Below are positions 8,393 through 16,476 of a DNA stretch of 64,000 nt, one piece after another (position 1 is the stretch's first letter; each line of letters begins with the position of its first letter). The notes beneath the pieces are model-generated. The model did not search any database. It was not told the DNA's origin and saw nothing but the letters and a program-made list of their open reading frames with translations. The stretch is taken from the NCBI RefSeq assembly GCF_000622005.1, contig NZ_JHWV01000014.1:1-64000 (forward strand), read 5' to 3'. The position numbers and the translations under genes are program-made. This DNA comes from Anaerovibrio sp. RM50. GTDB lineage: Bacteria > Bacillota > Negativicutes > Selenomonadales > Selenomonadaceae.

Positions 8393-8409
8393 AATACACA
8401 AATTTTAAG

Positions 8410-8448
8410 GGGCTGTAGTGCTAAGCAATTAGTGATACAGCCCATTTT
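8410..8448 (+). terminator. Terminator after the secreted protein gene
   Basis: GGGCTGTA / TACAGCCC arms with an 18-base loop, followed by ATTTTC. Confidence 0.65.
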
Positions 8449-8535
8449 CATTGCGCTAATTAAATTCATTTGAAGGAATACATAATAAGGGCGTATAATG
8501 TGGGAGAATGCTTTTATTATGTATGGAGGAGTAAA

Positions 8536-9441
8536 ATGCTTGATATTTCCCCCGCCAAGAAGGGGGCACTGCTGGCCCTTACCGGGTCTATTCTCTGGGG
8601 AATAATGGGAGTGACCTGTCAGTATCTTGTGCAAAACAAGGGCCTGCCCGCCATTTGGGTGGTGACGGTACGGGTGTTTTTTGCCGGCATTGTGCTCTTG
8701 GGGGCGGATTATATTATATATAAAAAGAATTTTTTTGCCCCCTGGAAGGGCAGAAAGAATATTGTTCAGATGCTGATTTTCAGCTTTATAACCGTAACCT
8801 GTGTGCAGTATGTGTATTTGTCCGCAGTGCGGCACATGAATGCAGCCATGGCCACGGTGTTTGTGAGTCTGGCACCAATTGCCACTATAATGTGGATGTC
8901 CCTTCGCAGCTGGTCTTTGCCGAAATTTTATGAGATATTGTGCTGCATTTCTGCGGTTACGGGAGCAGTGGTGATGGCAACCCATGGGGATATGACCACC
9001 CTTTCCATATCTGAGGAAGGTTTCATTTATGGAATAATGCTTCCACTTTTTGGGGTAATATATACCGTGCAGCCGGGCTATCTTATGAAGAACTTCCGTC
9101 CGTCAAATGTAACGGGATGGGGACTTTTGCTGTCTGGATGCGTGCTTTTGCCAATAGTACAGCCCTGGACCATCACGGAAAGCGTGGAAATGGATATGTT
9201 TACCATTTTTAATGTGGTTTACACAGTCCTTTTCGGCACGGCCATAGCCTTTTGGACATTTCTGGCCAGCTTGAAGTACATTAAGCCACAGATTGCCGCT
9301 ATCTATGAGCTGGTGGAGCCTGTCAGCGCAATTTTGCTGTCGGTGTGGCTGCTGGATGTACTCTATCAGATGCCTGAGTTTTTGGGGACCATGATGATTC
9401 TGTGTCCGGTGCTGTATTTGTCACTTGTGCACAGAAAATAG
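8536..9441 (+). CDS. DMT-superfamily (EamA) transporter
   Basis: About 301 aa with ten hydrophobic segments in two repeated halves of five, the arrangement of EamA-type drug/metabolite exporters. Characteristic features are the first helix LLALTGSILWGIMGVTCQYL, the motif AVRHMNAAMATVFVSLAPI at the end of the first half and ASLKYIKPQIAAIYELVEPV in the second half. The protein probably exports or exchanges a small metabolite across the inner membrane; substrate unknown. GGAGGA ends five bases before the ATG at 8536, which decides the start. A tandem repeat and sfsA follow. Confidence 0.88.
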   Translation: MLDISPAKKGALLALTGSILWGIMGVTCQYLVQNKGLPAIWVVTVRVFFAGIVLLGADYIIYKKNFFAPWKGRKNIVQMLIFSFITVTCVQYVYLSAVRHMNAAMATVFVSLAPIATIMWMSLRSWSLPKFYEILCCISAVTGAVVMATHGDMTTLSISEEGFIYGIMLPLFGVIYTVQPGYLMKNFRPSNVTGWGLLLSGCVLLPIVQPWTITESVEMDMFTIFNVVYTVLFGTAIAFWTFLASLKYIKPQIAAIYELVEPVSAILLSVWLLDVLYQMPEFLGTMMILCPVLYLSLVHRK

Positions 9442-9456
9442 TAACAGTAAAATGGC

Positions 9457-9532
9457 AAGAATGTGGACTTTAGACGAAAGTGTGGATTTAAGACAAGTAT
9501 GTGGATTTTAAACAAGAATGTGGATTTAGAGG
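9457..9532 (+). repeat. Tandem repeat, four 19-bp units
   Basis: Four consecutive degenerate copies of AAGAATGTGGATTTTAGAC fill the gap between the DMT gene and sfsA. The last unit runs into the GAGGAG that serves as the sfsA ribosome binding site, so copy number could change the sfsA leader. Confidence 0.8.
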
Positions 9533-9544
9533 AGCAGAAATACT

Positions 9545-10219
9545 GTGCATTATAATAAAACCCTTTCCGCAAGATTTGTTTCCCGTCCCAACCGCTTTAT
9601 AGCCCAGGTGGATATTGAGGGAAAAACAGAGACTGTTCATGTGAAAAATACCGGCCGCTGCAAGGAGCTTTTGCTTCCAGATTCAAAGGTTATCCTGTAT
9701 GATGCCAATAATGAAAAGCGGAAAACACGCTACGACCTTATTGCTGTGGAAAAATCAGGACTTGGCCTTGTGAATATCGACAGTCAGGCTCCAAATAAGG
9801 TTATGGCAGAATTCCTTGCAGGCCGCGGATATGATGTTGTTCAGCCCGAGTTTCGCTATGGCAATTCCCGCATAGACTTTTATATGAAGCGAGGGGATCA
9901 GCAATACCTTTTGGAGGTTAAGGGCTGTACCCTGGAACGGGAGGGCATTGGCTATTTTCCCGATGCTCCTACAGAGCGGGGCATAAAGCATATTCATGAA
10001 TTAATCCAGGCAAGACAGGAAGGCTATTGGTGCGGTCTGGCTTTTGTTATTCAGATGCCCCTTGTCAGTGAGGTTCGCCCAAATATTGTTACTCATCCCG
10101 CTTTTGGTGATGCCTGGAATGAGGCATTGGCAGCAGGGGTTAAGATATGGTTTATCGGCTGTAAAGTTAATAATGATTCACTAATAGTGGATGAAAAACG
10201 TATAGTGGCAGAGGAATGA
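9545..10219 (+). CDS. sfsA: SfsA family protein (sugar fermentation stimulation protein homologue)
   Basis: 224 aa, close to the usual 230. SfsA proteins combine an N-terminal OB-like nucleic-acid-binding region with a C-terminal PD-(D/E)XK nuclease-like fold. Seen here: ARFVSRPNRFIAQVDIEG and CHVKNTGRCKELL-like VHVKNTGRCKELLLP in the first 50 residues, then FRYGNSRIDFYM with the Asp and LLEVKGCTLE with the Glu-x-Lys, and FPDAPTERGIKHIHEL. Start is GTG at 9545, with GAGGAG upstream. Precise cellular role is unsettled even in E. coli. Confidence 0.95.
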   Translation: MHYNKTLSARFVSRPNRFIAQVDIEGKTETVHVKNTGRCKELLLPDSKVILYDANNEKRKTRYDLIAVEKSGLGLVNIDSQAPNKVMAEFLAGRGYDVVQPEFRYGNSRIDFYMKRGDQQYLLEVKGCTLEREGIGYFPDAPTERGIKHIHELIQARQEGYWCGLAFVIQMPLVSEVRPNIVTHPAFGDAWNEALAAGVKIWFIGCKVNNDSLIVDEKRIVAEE

Positions 10220-10261
10220 TATTTCAATCCTTCAGCAAATGATTAAAGCTGGTGAGTTTTA

Positions 10262-10885
10262 ATGAAAATATATGAATATGGCAATAAAAATGCAGCTGCT
10301 GTGCTGATTCAGCCTGTGGGTGATCATGAGCTGGCAGGACTTGAAGCTGAAACCCATGAAATTAAAAGGCTGACTAATATGGATTTCAGGCTAATGGCGG
10401 TACATATTAAAAACTGGAACCGTGATTTGTCCCCATGGCCGGCACCGGCTGCCTTTGGCAACGATGCTTTTGGGGAGGGGGCAAAGGATACCCTCGAGGA
10501 AATAATGCAGCTTTGCCATGATGAGGGAAAGAGATATATTATTGGCGGCTATTCACTGGCGGGATTATTTTCCCTTTGGGCAGCCCATGAGACAAAGTTT
10601 TTTTCCGCCGTTGCGGCGGCATCTCCCTCCATGTGGTTTCCCGGTTTTATTGACTATATGAAGTCTCACGAAATAAAATGCTCCGGCGTTTATTTAAGTC
10701 TTGGGGACAAGGAAGAAAAGATAAAGAATCCGATTATGAAAAAGGTGGGAGACTGTATCAGGGAAGCCCATTCCTATCTTGAGGGGCGGGGGATAAATTG
10801 TACCCTGGAATGGAATCAGGGGAATCATTTTAAAGATACAGAAATAAGAACGGCCAAGGCCTTCGCCTGGGCATTGGCATTATAG
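10262..10885 (+). CDS. Putative alpha/beta-hydrolase (esterase D / enterochelin-esterase-like)
   Basis: 207 aa. The segment YIIGGYSLAGLFSLWAA carries a Gly-x-Ser-x-x-Gly nucleophile elbow typical of alpha/beta-hydrolases of the putative-esterase group, followed by AAASPSMWFPGF, and a C-terminal WNQGNHFKD region that could supply the catalytic His. No signal peptide, so likely cytosolic. Substrate not predictable. The gene is 43 bases after sfsA in the same direction and ends at a strong terminator, separating it from the sulfonate operon. Confidence 0.75.
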   Translation: MKIYEYGNKNAAAVLIQPVGDHELAGLEAETHEIKRLTNMDFRLMAVHIKNWNRDLSPWPAPAAFGNDAFGEGAKDTLEEIMQLCHDEGKRYIIGGYSLAGLFSLWAAHETKFFSAVAAASPSMWFPGFIDYMKSHEIKCSGVYLSLGDKEEKIKNPIMKKVGDCIREAHSYLEGRGINCTLEWNQGNHFKDTEIRTAKAFAWALAL

Positions 10886-10896
10886 GGTAAGCTTTT

Positions 10897-10937
10897 AGCC
10901 GTAGTTCCGTTTTTGCCGGAATTACGGCTTTTTTTGT
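10897..10937 (+). terminator. Strong terminator before the sulfonate operon
   Basis: AGCCGTAGTTCCG / CGGAATTACGGCT arms with a short loop, followed by seven T. It isolates the following operon from upstream transcription. Confidence 0.9.
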
Positions 10938-10959
10938 GTTTTTTTGGTCCCATTTTTGC

Positions 10960-11051
10960 TAAAACATACCAAAAATATATGATTTATATGAAAAATAGTT
11001 GCATTATGAAAATCTATCCTGTATAATTTCACTCATAAAACATACCAAAAA
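10960..11051 (+). promoter_or_regulatory. Promoter with two identical 16-bp operator-like boxes, upstream of the sulfonate operon
   Basis: A sigma-A-type promoter is seen: TTGCAT at 10999-11004, 17-base spacer, TATAAT at 11022-11027, so transcription should begin near 11034. The 16-mer TAAAACATACCAAAAA occurs exactly twice, at 10960-10975 (upstream of -35) and 11036-11051 (over the start of transcription). The second is extended to ACC-AAAAA-GGT, a small inverted repeat that resembles the ATACC/GGTAT half-sites of Rrf2-type regulators. Two spaced identical boxes across a promoter suggest repression by a looping or cooperative regulator responding to sulfur supply. The regulator is not in the operon. 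Confidence 0.7.
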
Positions 11052-11096
11052 GGTGGGCAATATAAAAGACCCGCTAAATTACTGGAGGGATGGGTA

Positions 11097-13574
11097 ATGG
11101 CAGAAAAGATTTTATCTCCTCAGGAGAAGAGGATTGAAGCAAATAAAGGACAGGTTATTTTTTCAAAGGGCAGCAGGGTGCAGCGGATATATGACAGCTT
11201 CCAGGGCTCCCGCTCCAGTGTGGATGTGCAGAGGGCAAGGTATTTTACCGAGTCCTTTAAGACCACCGAGGGACAGTCACTGGTACTGCGTTGGGCCAAG
11301 GCTCTCTATCATGTGGCAGAAAACATTGAGGTCATCATAAATGATGATGAGCTGCTGGTGGGCCGTGTGGGAGGCCAGGGCAAATATGGACTTATTTATC
11401 CTGAGCTGGACGGCTGCTTCCTACAGAGCTTTGCGGAGCAGGCGGCCAACAGAGTGGAGTCCCCCTTTGAGATTTCCGATGAGGACATAAGAATTATTCA
11501 GAAGGAAATTGCTCCTTACTGGGATGGAAAAACCTACTATGAGGATTTGGCCCGTTCCCTTCCAGAGGACGTGCTGAAGATTACCTACGATCCTGTAGAC
11601 ACCTTCACCTCACGCTTTATTGCCAATGAAACCTCCTCCATGAGATCGGCATTGCAGTGGGTACATGATTTTGGCAAGGGTATAGATGAAGGCTTTGAGT
11701 CCATCAAGGCTGAGGCACAGGAGAAGCTTTCACAGCTTAATCCACTGGATCCTCACGACAGCATTGATAAAGCTGAGTTCTACGAGGCTGTAATAATCAT
11801 ATCTGATGCAATTATTTTGTGGGCCCAGCGTTACAGTGATGAGGCCAGAAGATTGGCAGACTCCACCAAGGATGAAAAGAGACGCCAGGAGCTGTTGGAG
11901 ATTTCCAGAATTGCTGCCAAGGTGCCAAGATATCCTGCTGAGAGCTTCTATGAGGCAATGCAGTCCCAGTGGTTTATCCAGTTGTTCTCCCGTTTGGAGC
12001 AAAAGACCGGTGCCACCATTTCCAACGGACGCATGGATCAATATTTGTATCCATATTATAAGAAGGATATTGAGGCTGGGAAGATTACCAAAGACTTCGT
12101 AAAGGAGCTGTTCCAGTGCATGTGGCTGGGCATGGCCCAGTATCAGGACCTTTATGTAAGTCCTGCGGGAGTAAAGTTTAATGAAGGATATGCCCATTGG
12201 GAGGCAGTCACTGTAGGCGGTGTGGATAAGAATGGCAATGATGCAGTAAATGATCTGACCTACATTCTGTTGGAAAACAAGCGTGAATTCCCACTTAATT
12301 ATCCAGATTTGGCTGCCAGAGTCCATGTTGGTTCCTCCCAGGAATATCTTGAGGAGGTGGCAACCACCATCAGTGATGGCGCAGGGTTCCCAAAGCTTCT
12401 TAACGACGAGGAAATAATTCCCCTGCTGTTGGCAAAGGGAGCAGATATAGCTTCCGCCCGGGATTATGCAGTTTCCGGCTGCACCGAGGTGAGAATGCCA
12501 AATCTTGACACCTTCACCACACCATGCGCTTTCCTTAATCTTGGAGCAGTAATGGAGCTGACACTGAGGAACGGGCGAATGGCCAAGTACGGTGATGAGC
12601 TTCTTACCATAGAGACAGGCAACCCTGCTGATTTTGCTTCCTATGAGGATTTTGAAAGAGCCTTTATAGACCAGGAAAAGTTCGTGCTGAAGCAGACCTT
12701 CCGTCAGCAGTACATTGCAAATCGCACCAGACCAAAGCATTTTGCTTCTCCATTGGGATCTGCCTTACATGCCCTTTGCATGGAAAACGGTCTGGATCTT
12801 CATAGCGAGCATATCCCCGGGGGAATTGACCTAGGCTACTTTGATTTCATCGGTCTGGCCTCCGTGGCGGACAGTCTGGCGGCTATCAAGAAGAATGTAT
12901 ATGAAGATAAGACCTTGAACTGGCAGCAGGTGCTCAGCGCCATTGATGCGGATTATGAAGGCTATGAGGATGTGCGTCAGCGGCTTCTCCATTCACCAGC
13001 CTATGGCAACAACGACCCTTATGTGGACGAAATTGCCAAGCTCATTGACCGGGTGGGTGTGGAATTTGCCAAGGAAAACGCCAAGTACCTTGGTGTAAAT
13101 ATAGACCTTAGATATGTATCCCAGTCAGCCAATGTGCCTTTCGGCAAGGTGGTAGGGGCACTGCCAAATGGCCGCAGGGCCGGAACAGCCCTCTCTGATG
13201 GCTCATCTGCCTCCCAGGGAGCGGATATAAACGGCCCAACAGCGGTGCTGCTTTCCAACTTTAATACCAAGAATACTGAGTACATAAACCGTGCTTCCAG
13301 ACTTCTTAATGTTAAGCTGAGCCCGTCAACGGTGGCAGGCCGGGACGGCAATGCCAAGATAATCGCCCTCATTCGGGCATGGTGCAAGCTGAAGCTGTGG
13401 CATTTGCAGTTCAACATTATCAATCGAGAAACATTGCTGAAGGCCCAGAAGAATCCTGAGCAGTATCGCAGTTTGCTGGTAAGGGTGGCAGGCTACAGTG
13501 CATATTTTGTGGAGCTGTCTCCGGATTTACAGGAGGATATTATACAGCGTACAGAGCATGAGCTGTCAGCATAA
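11097..13574 (+). CDS. islA: Glycyl radical enzyme, isethionate sulfite-lyase-like (C-S bond cleaving)
   Basis: 825 aa. The glycyl radical motif RVAGYSA puts the radical on Gly799, and the thiyl cysteine is Cys462 in GCTE with Glu464 as general base. Numbering differs by six from what I recall for Desulfovibrio IslA (Cys468, Glu470, Gly805), and the sulfonate-site residues I recall there (Arg189, Gln193, Trp374, Arg678) fall on Arg183, Gln187, Trp368 and Arg672 here, all present. IslA cuts isethionate to acetaldehyde and sulfite. A Phe I recall at 682 would fall on Gln676, so the substrate could be isethionate or a related sulfonate. GGAGGG precedes the ATG. The downstream activase, sulfonate importer and sulfite reductase support C-S lyase function over choline or glycerol chemistry. 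Confidence 0.85.
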   Translation: MAEKILSPQEKRIEANKGQVIFSKGSRVQRIYDSFQGSRSSVDVQRARYFTESFKTTEGQSLVLRWAKALYHVAENIEVIINDDELLVGRVGGQGKYGLIYPELDGCFLQSFAEQAANRVESPFEISDEDIRIIQKEIAPYWDGKTYYEDLARSLPEDVLKITYDPVDTFTSRFIANETSSMRSALQWVHDFGKGIDEGFESIKAEAQEKLSQLNPLDPHDSIDKAEFYEAVIIISDAIILWAQRYSDEARRLADSTKDEKRRQELLEISRIAAKVPRYPAESFYEAMQSQWFIQLFSRLEQKTGATISNGRMDQYLYPYYKKDIEAGKITKDFVKELFQCMWLGMAQYQDLYVSPAGVKFNEGYAHWEAVTVGGVDKNGNDAVNDLTYILLENKREFPLNYPDLAARVHVGSSQEYLEEVATTISDGAGFPKLLNDEEIIPLLLAKGADIASARDYAVSGCTEVRMPNLDTFTTPCAFLNLGAVMELTLRNGRMAKYGDELLTIETGNPADFASYEDFERAFIDQEKFVLKQTFRQQYIANRTRPKHFASPLGSALHALCMENGLDLHSEHIPGGIDLGYFDFIGLASVADSLAAIKKNVYEDKTLNWQQVLSAIDADYEGYEDVRQRLLHSPAYGNNDPYVDEIAKLIDRVGVEFAKENAKYLGVNIDLRYVSQSANVPFGKVVGALPNGRRAGTALSDGSSASQGADINGPTAVLLSNFNTKNTEYINRASRLLNVKLSPSTVAGRDGNAKIIALIRAWCKLKLWHLQFNIINRETLLKAQKNPEQYRSLLVRVAGYSAYFVELSPDLQEDIIQRTEHELSA

Positions 13575-13608
13575 AAGAAAGTCATAAAAAATGAAAGGGG
13601 GGATTTCA

Positions 13609-14526
13609 ATGGAGGAAGGGATAGTAACAAATATTCAGCATTTCTCCCTGGAGGATGGCCCCGGAATAAGGACAGTTATATTTTTTAAGGGATGTCCCTT
13701 TCGCTGCAAGTGGTGTGCCAATCCGGAAACCCAGAAATTCCACCCTGAGCTTGGCTGGAGCAGAGGCAGCTGCCTTCAATGCGGCAGCTGTGTGAAAAAA
13801 CTTTATAAATATAATATTTCTTTAAAAAATGAGGAAGTGAACTGGGGTGATAAAACAGGGCGGGCTGGTTCCATACCTTCCCAGGAGGAAGTTGATCTGG
13901 CCTGTCCCACCAAGTCGCTTCATATCATTGGAAAAAAGTATAAAGTGTCTGAACTCATTGATATTTTAATCGAACAAAAGCCATTTTTTGATGAAACCGG
14001 GGGCCTGACTCTTAGTGGAGGTGAACCGCTGGCCCAGCCAAATTTTGCTGAGGCGTTGCTGAAAAAAGCCAAGGGTAACGGCATCAGAACAGCTATAGAA
14101 ACCACCAGCTATGCCCAATGGGATGTGGTGGAAAACATAGCCAGTCATATAGATTATTACATGACGGATATAAAGGTTATGGACAGTGGTCTTCATGAGA
14201 AGTGGACGGGATTACCCAACCAAAAGTTATTAAGCAATATAGAAAGATTATTGGGGGAATTTCCCAAGGTTCATTTCAGAATAAGGACCCCTGTAATACC
14301 CGGGGTTAATGACAATCCCGAGGCCATAATAGCCATAGGAAAGTTTTTAAAGCCCTTTGAAAACAGGGGAGAGCTGGAATGGGAGCTGCTGAAGTATCAT
14401 CGGCTGGGAGTTCCCAAATATGAGGCATTGCATCGTGAATATCCAATGGGCTTGGTGGAGCTGAGCCAGGATAAATTTAATGAATTAAAAAGTGTGGCAA
14501 GCTTTGTTTTCGAAAATGTGATTTAA
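13609..14526 (+). CDS. islB: Glycyl radical enzyme activase (radical SAM), IslB-like
   Basis: About 305 aa. It installs the glycyl radical on the upstream lyase using S-adenosylmethionine. The radical SAM cysteines are Cys29, Cys33 and Cys36 (CPFRCKWC), followed by the usual LTLSGGEPL and the C-terminal strands (MTDIKVMD, FRIRTPVIPGVND, ELLKYHRLG). The ferredoxin insert is reduced: one CLQCGSC and a distant CPTK are visible instead of the two complete four-cysteine motifs common in this activase family, so it probably holds a single extra cluster. ATG 13609 has AAAGGGGGG upstream and is preferred over 13591. It lies 34 bases after the lyase stop. Confidence 0.9.
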   Translation: MEEGIVTNIQHFSLEDGPGIRTVIFFKGCPFRCKWCANPETQKFHPELGWSRGSCLQCGSCVKKLYKYNISLKNEEVNWGDKTGRAGSIPSQEEVDLACPTKSLHIIGKKYKVSELIDILIEQKPFFDETGGLTLSGGEPLAQPNFAEALLKKAKGNGIRTAIETTSYAQWDVVENIASHIDYYMTDIKVMDSGLHEKWTGLPNQKLLSNIERLLGEFPKVHFRIRTPVIPGVNDNPEAIIAIGKFLKPFENRGELEWELLKYHRLGVPKYEALHREYPMGLVELSQDKFNELKSVASFVFENVI

Positions 14527-14569
14527 AGTTGTTATTTAGAGGTGTGATTTAATTCAGGAGGTGTTGGCA

Positions 14570-15334
14570 ATGGTAAGTAAGGCATTTCGCAGTACAGGAT
14601 ACTTTATCGAGTATCTGGCACTTATTTTTTCAATAATTTCGGTGTGGACCATCATGTCCAATCAAGGACATTTAAATACAATTATTCTTCCGGCCCCAAA
14701 TTCAATTCTGGAGACCATAGTTGAGCTGGTGGCTGACGGGGCACTGTTTACCAATATGTTTATCAGCGTATCAAGGGTGCTTCAGGGGTATTTTCTGGCA
14801 GCCTTCCTTGGCATATCCCTGGGAATACTGATTGGTCTTTCCAAGCATCTTGACAGGGTAACGGAGCTGATTATTCAGATGATAAAGCCAATACCGCCTA
14901 TAGCCTGGATTCCCCTGGTTATTCTCTGGTTTGGCATTGGGGAATCGGGAAAGGTGTTCCTTATTTTCTTAGGTGGCTTCTTCACCATACTAATTAATGT
15001 GGTGGATGGTATCCATCAGACGGATCCAAAGCTGGTGGAGGTATCACGCTCCATGGAGACACCATTCTGGAAGCATATCAGTCTCATGGTAATTCCCGGG
15101 GCGGCTCCAAATATTTTCACAGGGCTCAGAACTGGTCTCAGCTCCTGCTGGATGTGCGTGGTGGCCGCAGAGCTGGTTTCCTCAACCACAGGACTTGGTT
15201 ATCTCATAATGGATGCCCGCCAGTTTGGCCAGACAGATGTGGTTATTGTGGGAATGCTTACCATCGGTATTGTGGGCAAGATTATGGATTCATTGCTCAG
15301 ATTTGCAGAGAAGAAAACACTTCGTTGGATTTAA
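14570..15334 (+). CDS. Sulfonate-type ABC transporter permease (SsuC/TauC family)
   Basis: About 254 aa with six membrane segments. The cytoplasmic coupling loop is the conserved EVSRSMETPFWKHISLMVIPGAAPNIFTGLRTGLS, matching the EAA motif of the TauC/SsuC permeases; IKPIPPIAWIPLVILWFGIG is another family hallmark. It forms the membrane channel for the importer together with the ATPase and binding protein encoded next. The ATG at 14570 has AGGAGGTG six bases upstream; the in-frame GTG at 14561 lies inside that site. Placement between the activase and the ATPase suggests uptake of the lyase substrate. Confidence 0.92.
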   Translation: MVSKAFRSTGYFIEYLALIFSIISVWTIMSNQGHLNTIILPAPNSILETIVELVADGALFTNMFISVSRVLQGYFLAAFLGISLGILIGLSKHLDRVTELIIQMIKPIPPIAWIPLVILWFGIGESGKVFLIFLGGFFTILINVVDGIHQTDPKLVEVSRSMETPFWKHISLMVIPGAAPNIFTGLRTGLSSCWMCVVAAELVSSTTGLGYLIMDARQFGQTDVVIVGMLTIGIVGKIMDSLLRFAEKKTLRWI

Positions 15335-15406
15335 AAATAAGATAAATCAAATAATAAGCTGAAGATAAATTGCAGAAGGAATGAAAGTTTGAAGGAGGTG
15401 CTCTAT

Positions 15407-16210
15407 ATGGGCGGATTGTCAGCAAGTGCCCTGCTGAAGCAGGAGCCATATCTGGTAATAGATCATGTTAGCAAGCATTTTGAACAGAAGAAGCAGCGGC
15501 TTAATGTTCTCGAGGATATTAATTTTTCCATGAACAAGGGAGAAATCCTCTGTATTGTTGGTGCCAGCGGATGCGGAAAAAGCACCTTGCTCCGTGCCAT
15601 TTCCGGCCTGGACAGCGACCATGGTGGACAGATTCTCATTGGGGGGAATGAAGTGGTGGCCCCTTCAAAATCAAGGGGAATTGTTTTTCAGGAGCATCGC
15701 CTTTTCCCATGGCTTACAGTGGAACAGAATGTGGGCTACGTTTTGACCGGTATCTCAAAGGAAGAAAAGAAAAAGCTGGTTCAGGAATACGTTGAGCTGG
15801 TGGGGCTGAAGGGCTTTGAAAAGGCATATCCAAAGGAGCTGTCCGGCGGTATGTCCCAAAGAGCGGGCATTGCCAGGGCTTTGGTAAACAAGCCGGAGGT
15901 ACTGCTCCTTGATGAGCCATTTGGTGCTCTGGATGCCTTTACAAAAATAGCCCTGCAAAAGGAATTAAAGCGTATTCAGCGCAAGTCCGGAACCACCATG
16001 GTAATGGTTACCCATGATATTGAGGAAGCCGTTTTTTTGGCAGACCACATAATAGTGCTGGATTCCAAGCCGGGCAGAATAAAGCTGGAGGTTAATGTGG
16101 ACCTTCCAGTGCCAAGGGACCGTAACAGCTACGAGTTCCTTCAGGTGAAAAAGCGTATATATGAGGAATTCTTCGAGGATGAGAAGATTCCTGAGGATTT
16201 CAGTATTTAA
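15407..16210 (+). CDS. Sulfonate-type ABC transporter ATPase (SsuB/TauB family)
   Basis: About 267 aa. Walker A is GASGCGKST, the Q-loop is VFQEHRLFPWLTVEQNVG, the signature is ELSGGMSQRAGIARAL and Walker B is EVLLLDEPFGALDAFTK, followed by the switch His in MVTHDIEEAVFLAD. These match the nitrate/sulfonate/taurine importer branch. Start ATG 15407 follows AAGGAGGTG. The signature reads LSGGMSQR, a common variant. The gene is followed not directly by the binding-protein gene but by a 171-bp structured repeat (16223-16393). Confidence 0.94.
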   Translation: MGGLSASALLKQEPYLVIDHVSKHFEQKKQRLNVLEDINFSMNKGEILCIVGASGCGKSTLLRAISGLDSDHGGQILIGGNEVVAPSKSRGIVFQEHRLFPWLTVEQNVGYVLTGISKEEKKKLVQEYVELVGLKGFEKAYPKELSGGMSQRAGIARALVNKPEVLLLDEPFGALDAFTKIALQKELKRIQRKSGTTMVMVTHDIEEAVFLADHIIVLDSKPGRIKLEVNVDLPVPRDRNSYEFLQVKKRIYEEFFEDEKIPEDFSI

Positions 16211-16222
16211 TAATTATGCTGA

Positions 16223-16393
16223 TTATAACGAGCTTTAAGATGTCTCCCACCTCTTTAGGTGGGGGAAAACAAACTACAACAGCTGGCGAGCATATCTCCC
16301 AGCTCGTTGCGACGCGAAGCTAGTCCTGAAAGGGAAACGCTAATTGGAAGATTTTTCTTCTAAAGAAGAAAAATTTGAACAATGGCGTTATAA
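16223..16393. repeat. Structured MITE-like repeat, copy 2 (171 bp), inside the sulfonate operon
   Basis: Same TTATAACG / CGTTATAA ends and hairpins as copies 1 and 3. It carries 25 extra bases (beginning CGACGCGAAGC) at the junction of its two folded halves, and small substitutions: the first stem is perfect here (CCCACCT-CTTT-AGGTGGG), while copies 1 and 3 have mismatches. It separates the ATPase and binding-protein genes and may dampen or stabilise the transcript at that point. Confidence 0.85.
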
Positions 16394-16476
16394 TGTTTAA
16401 TATTTTACCAAGTTAATTACTTAATATTTTAAACAAAAATAATTATTTAATAATAATGGAGAAGGGAAGGATTTAT

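Noticed and set aside
11730-12740. 336-codon open frame opposite the glycyl radical enzyme
   Set aside because: Lies wholly inside a gene with conserved catalytic residues and has no features of its own.
11097-13574. Pyruvate formate-lyase, choline TMA-lyase or diol dehydratase assignment
   Set aside because: The catalytic motif is GCTE with sulfonate-contact residues at IslA spacing, and neighbours are sulfonate transport and sulfite reduction genes; there are no microcompartment or formate genes.
15389-16456. Nitrate/bicarbonate importer instead of a sulfonate importer
   Set aside because: The ATPase family includes nitrate and aliphatic sulfonate systems, but the surrounding C-S lyase and sulfite reductase favour sulfonate.
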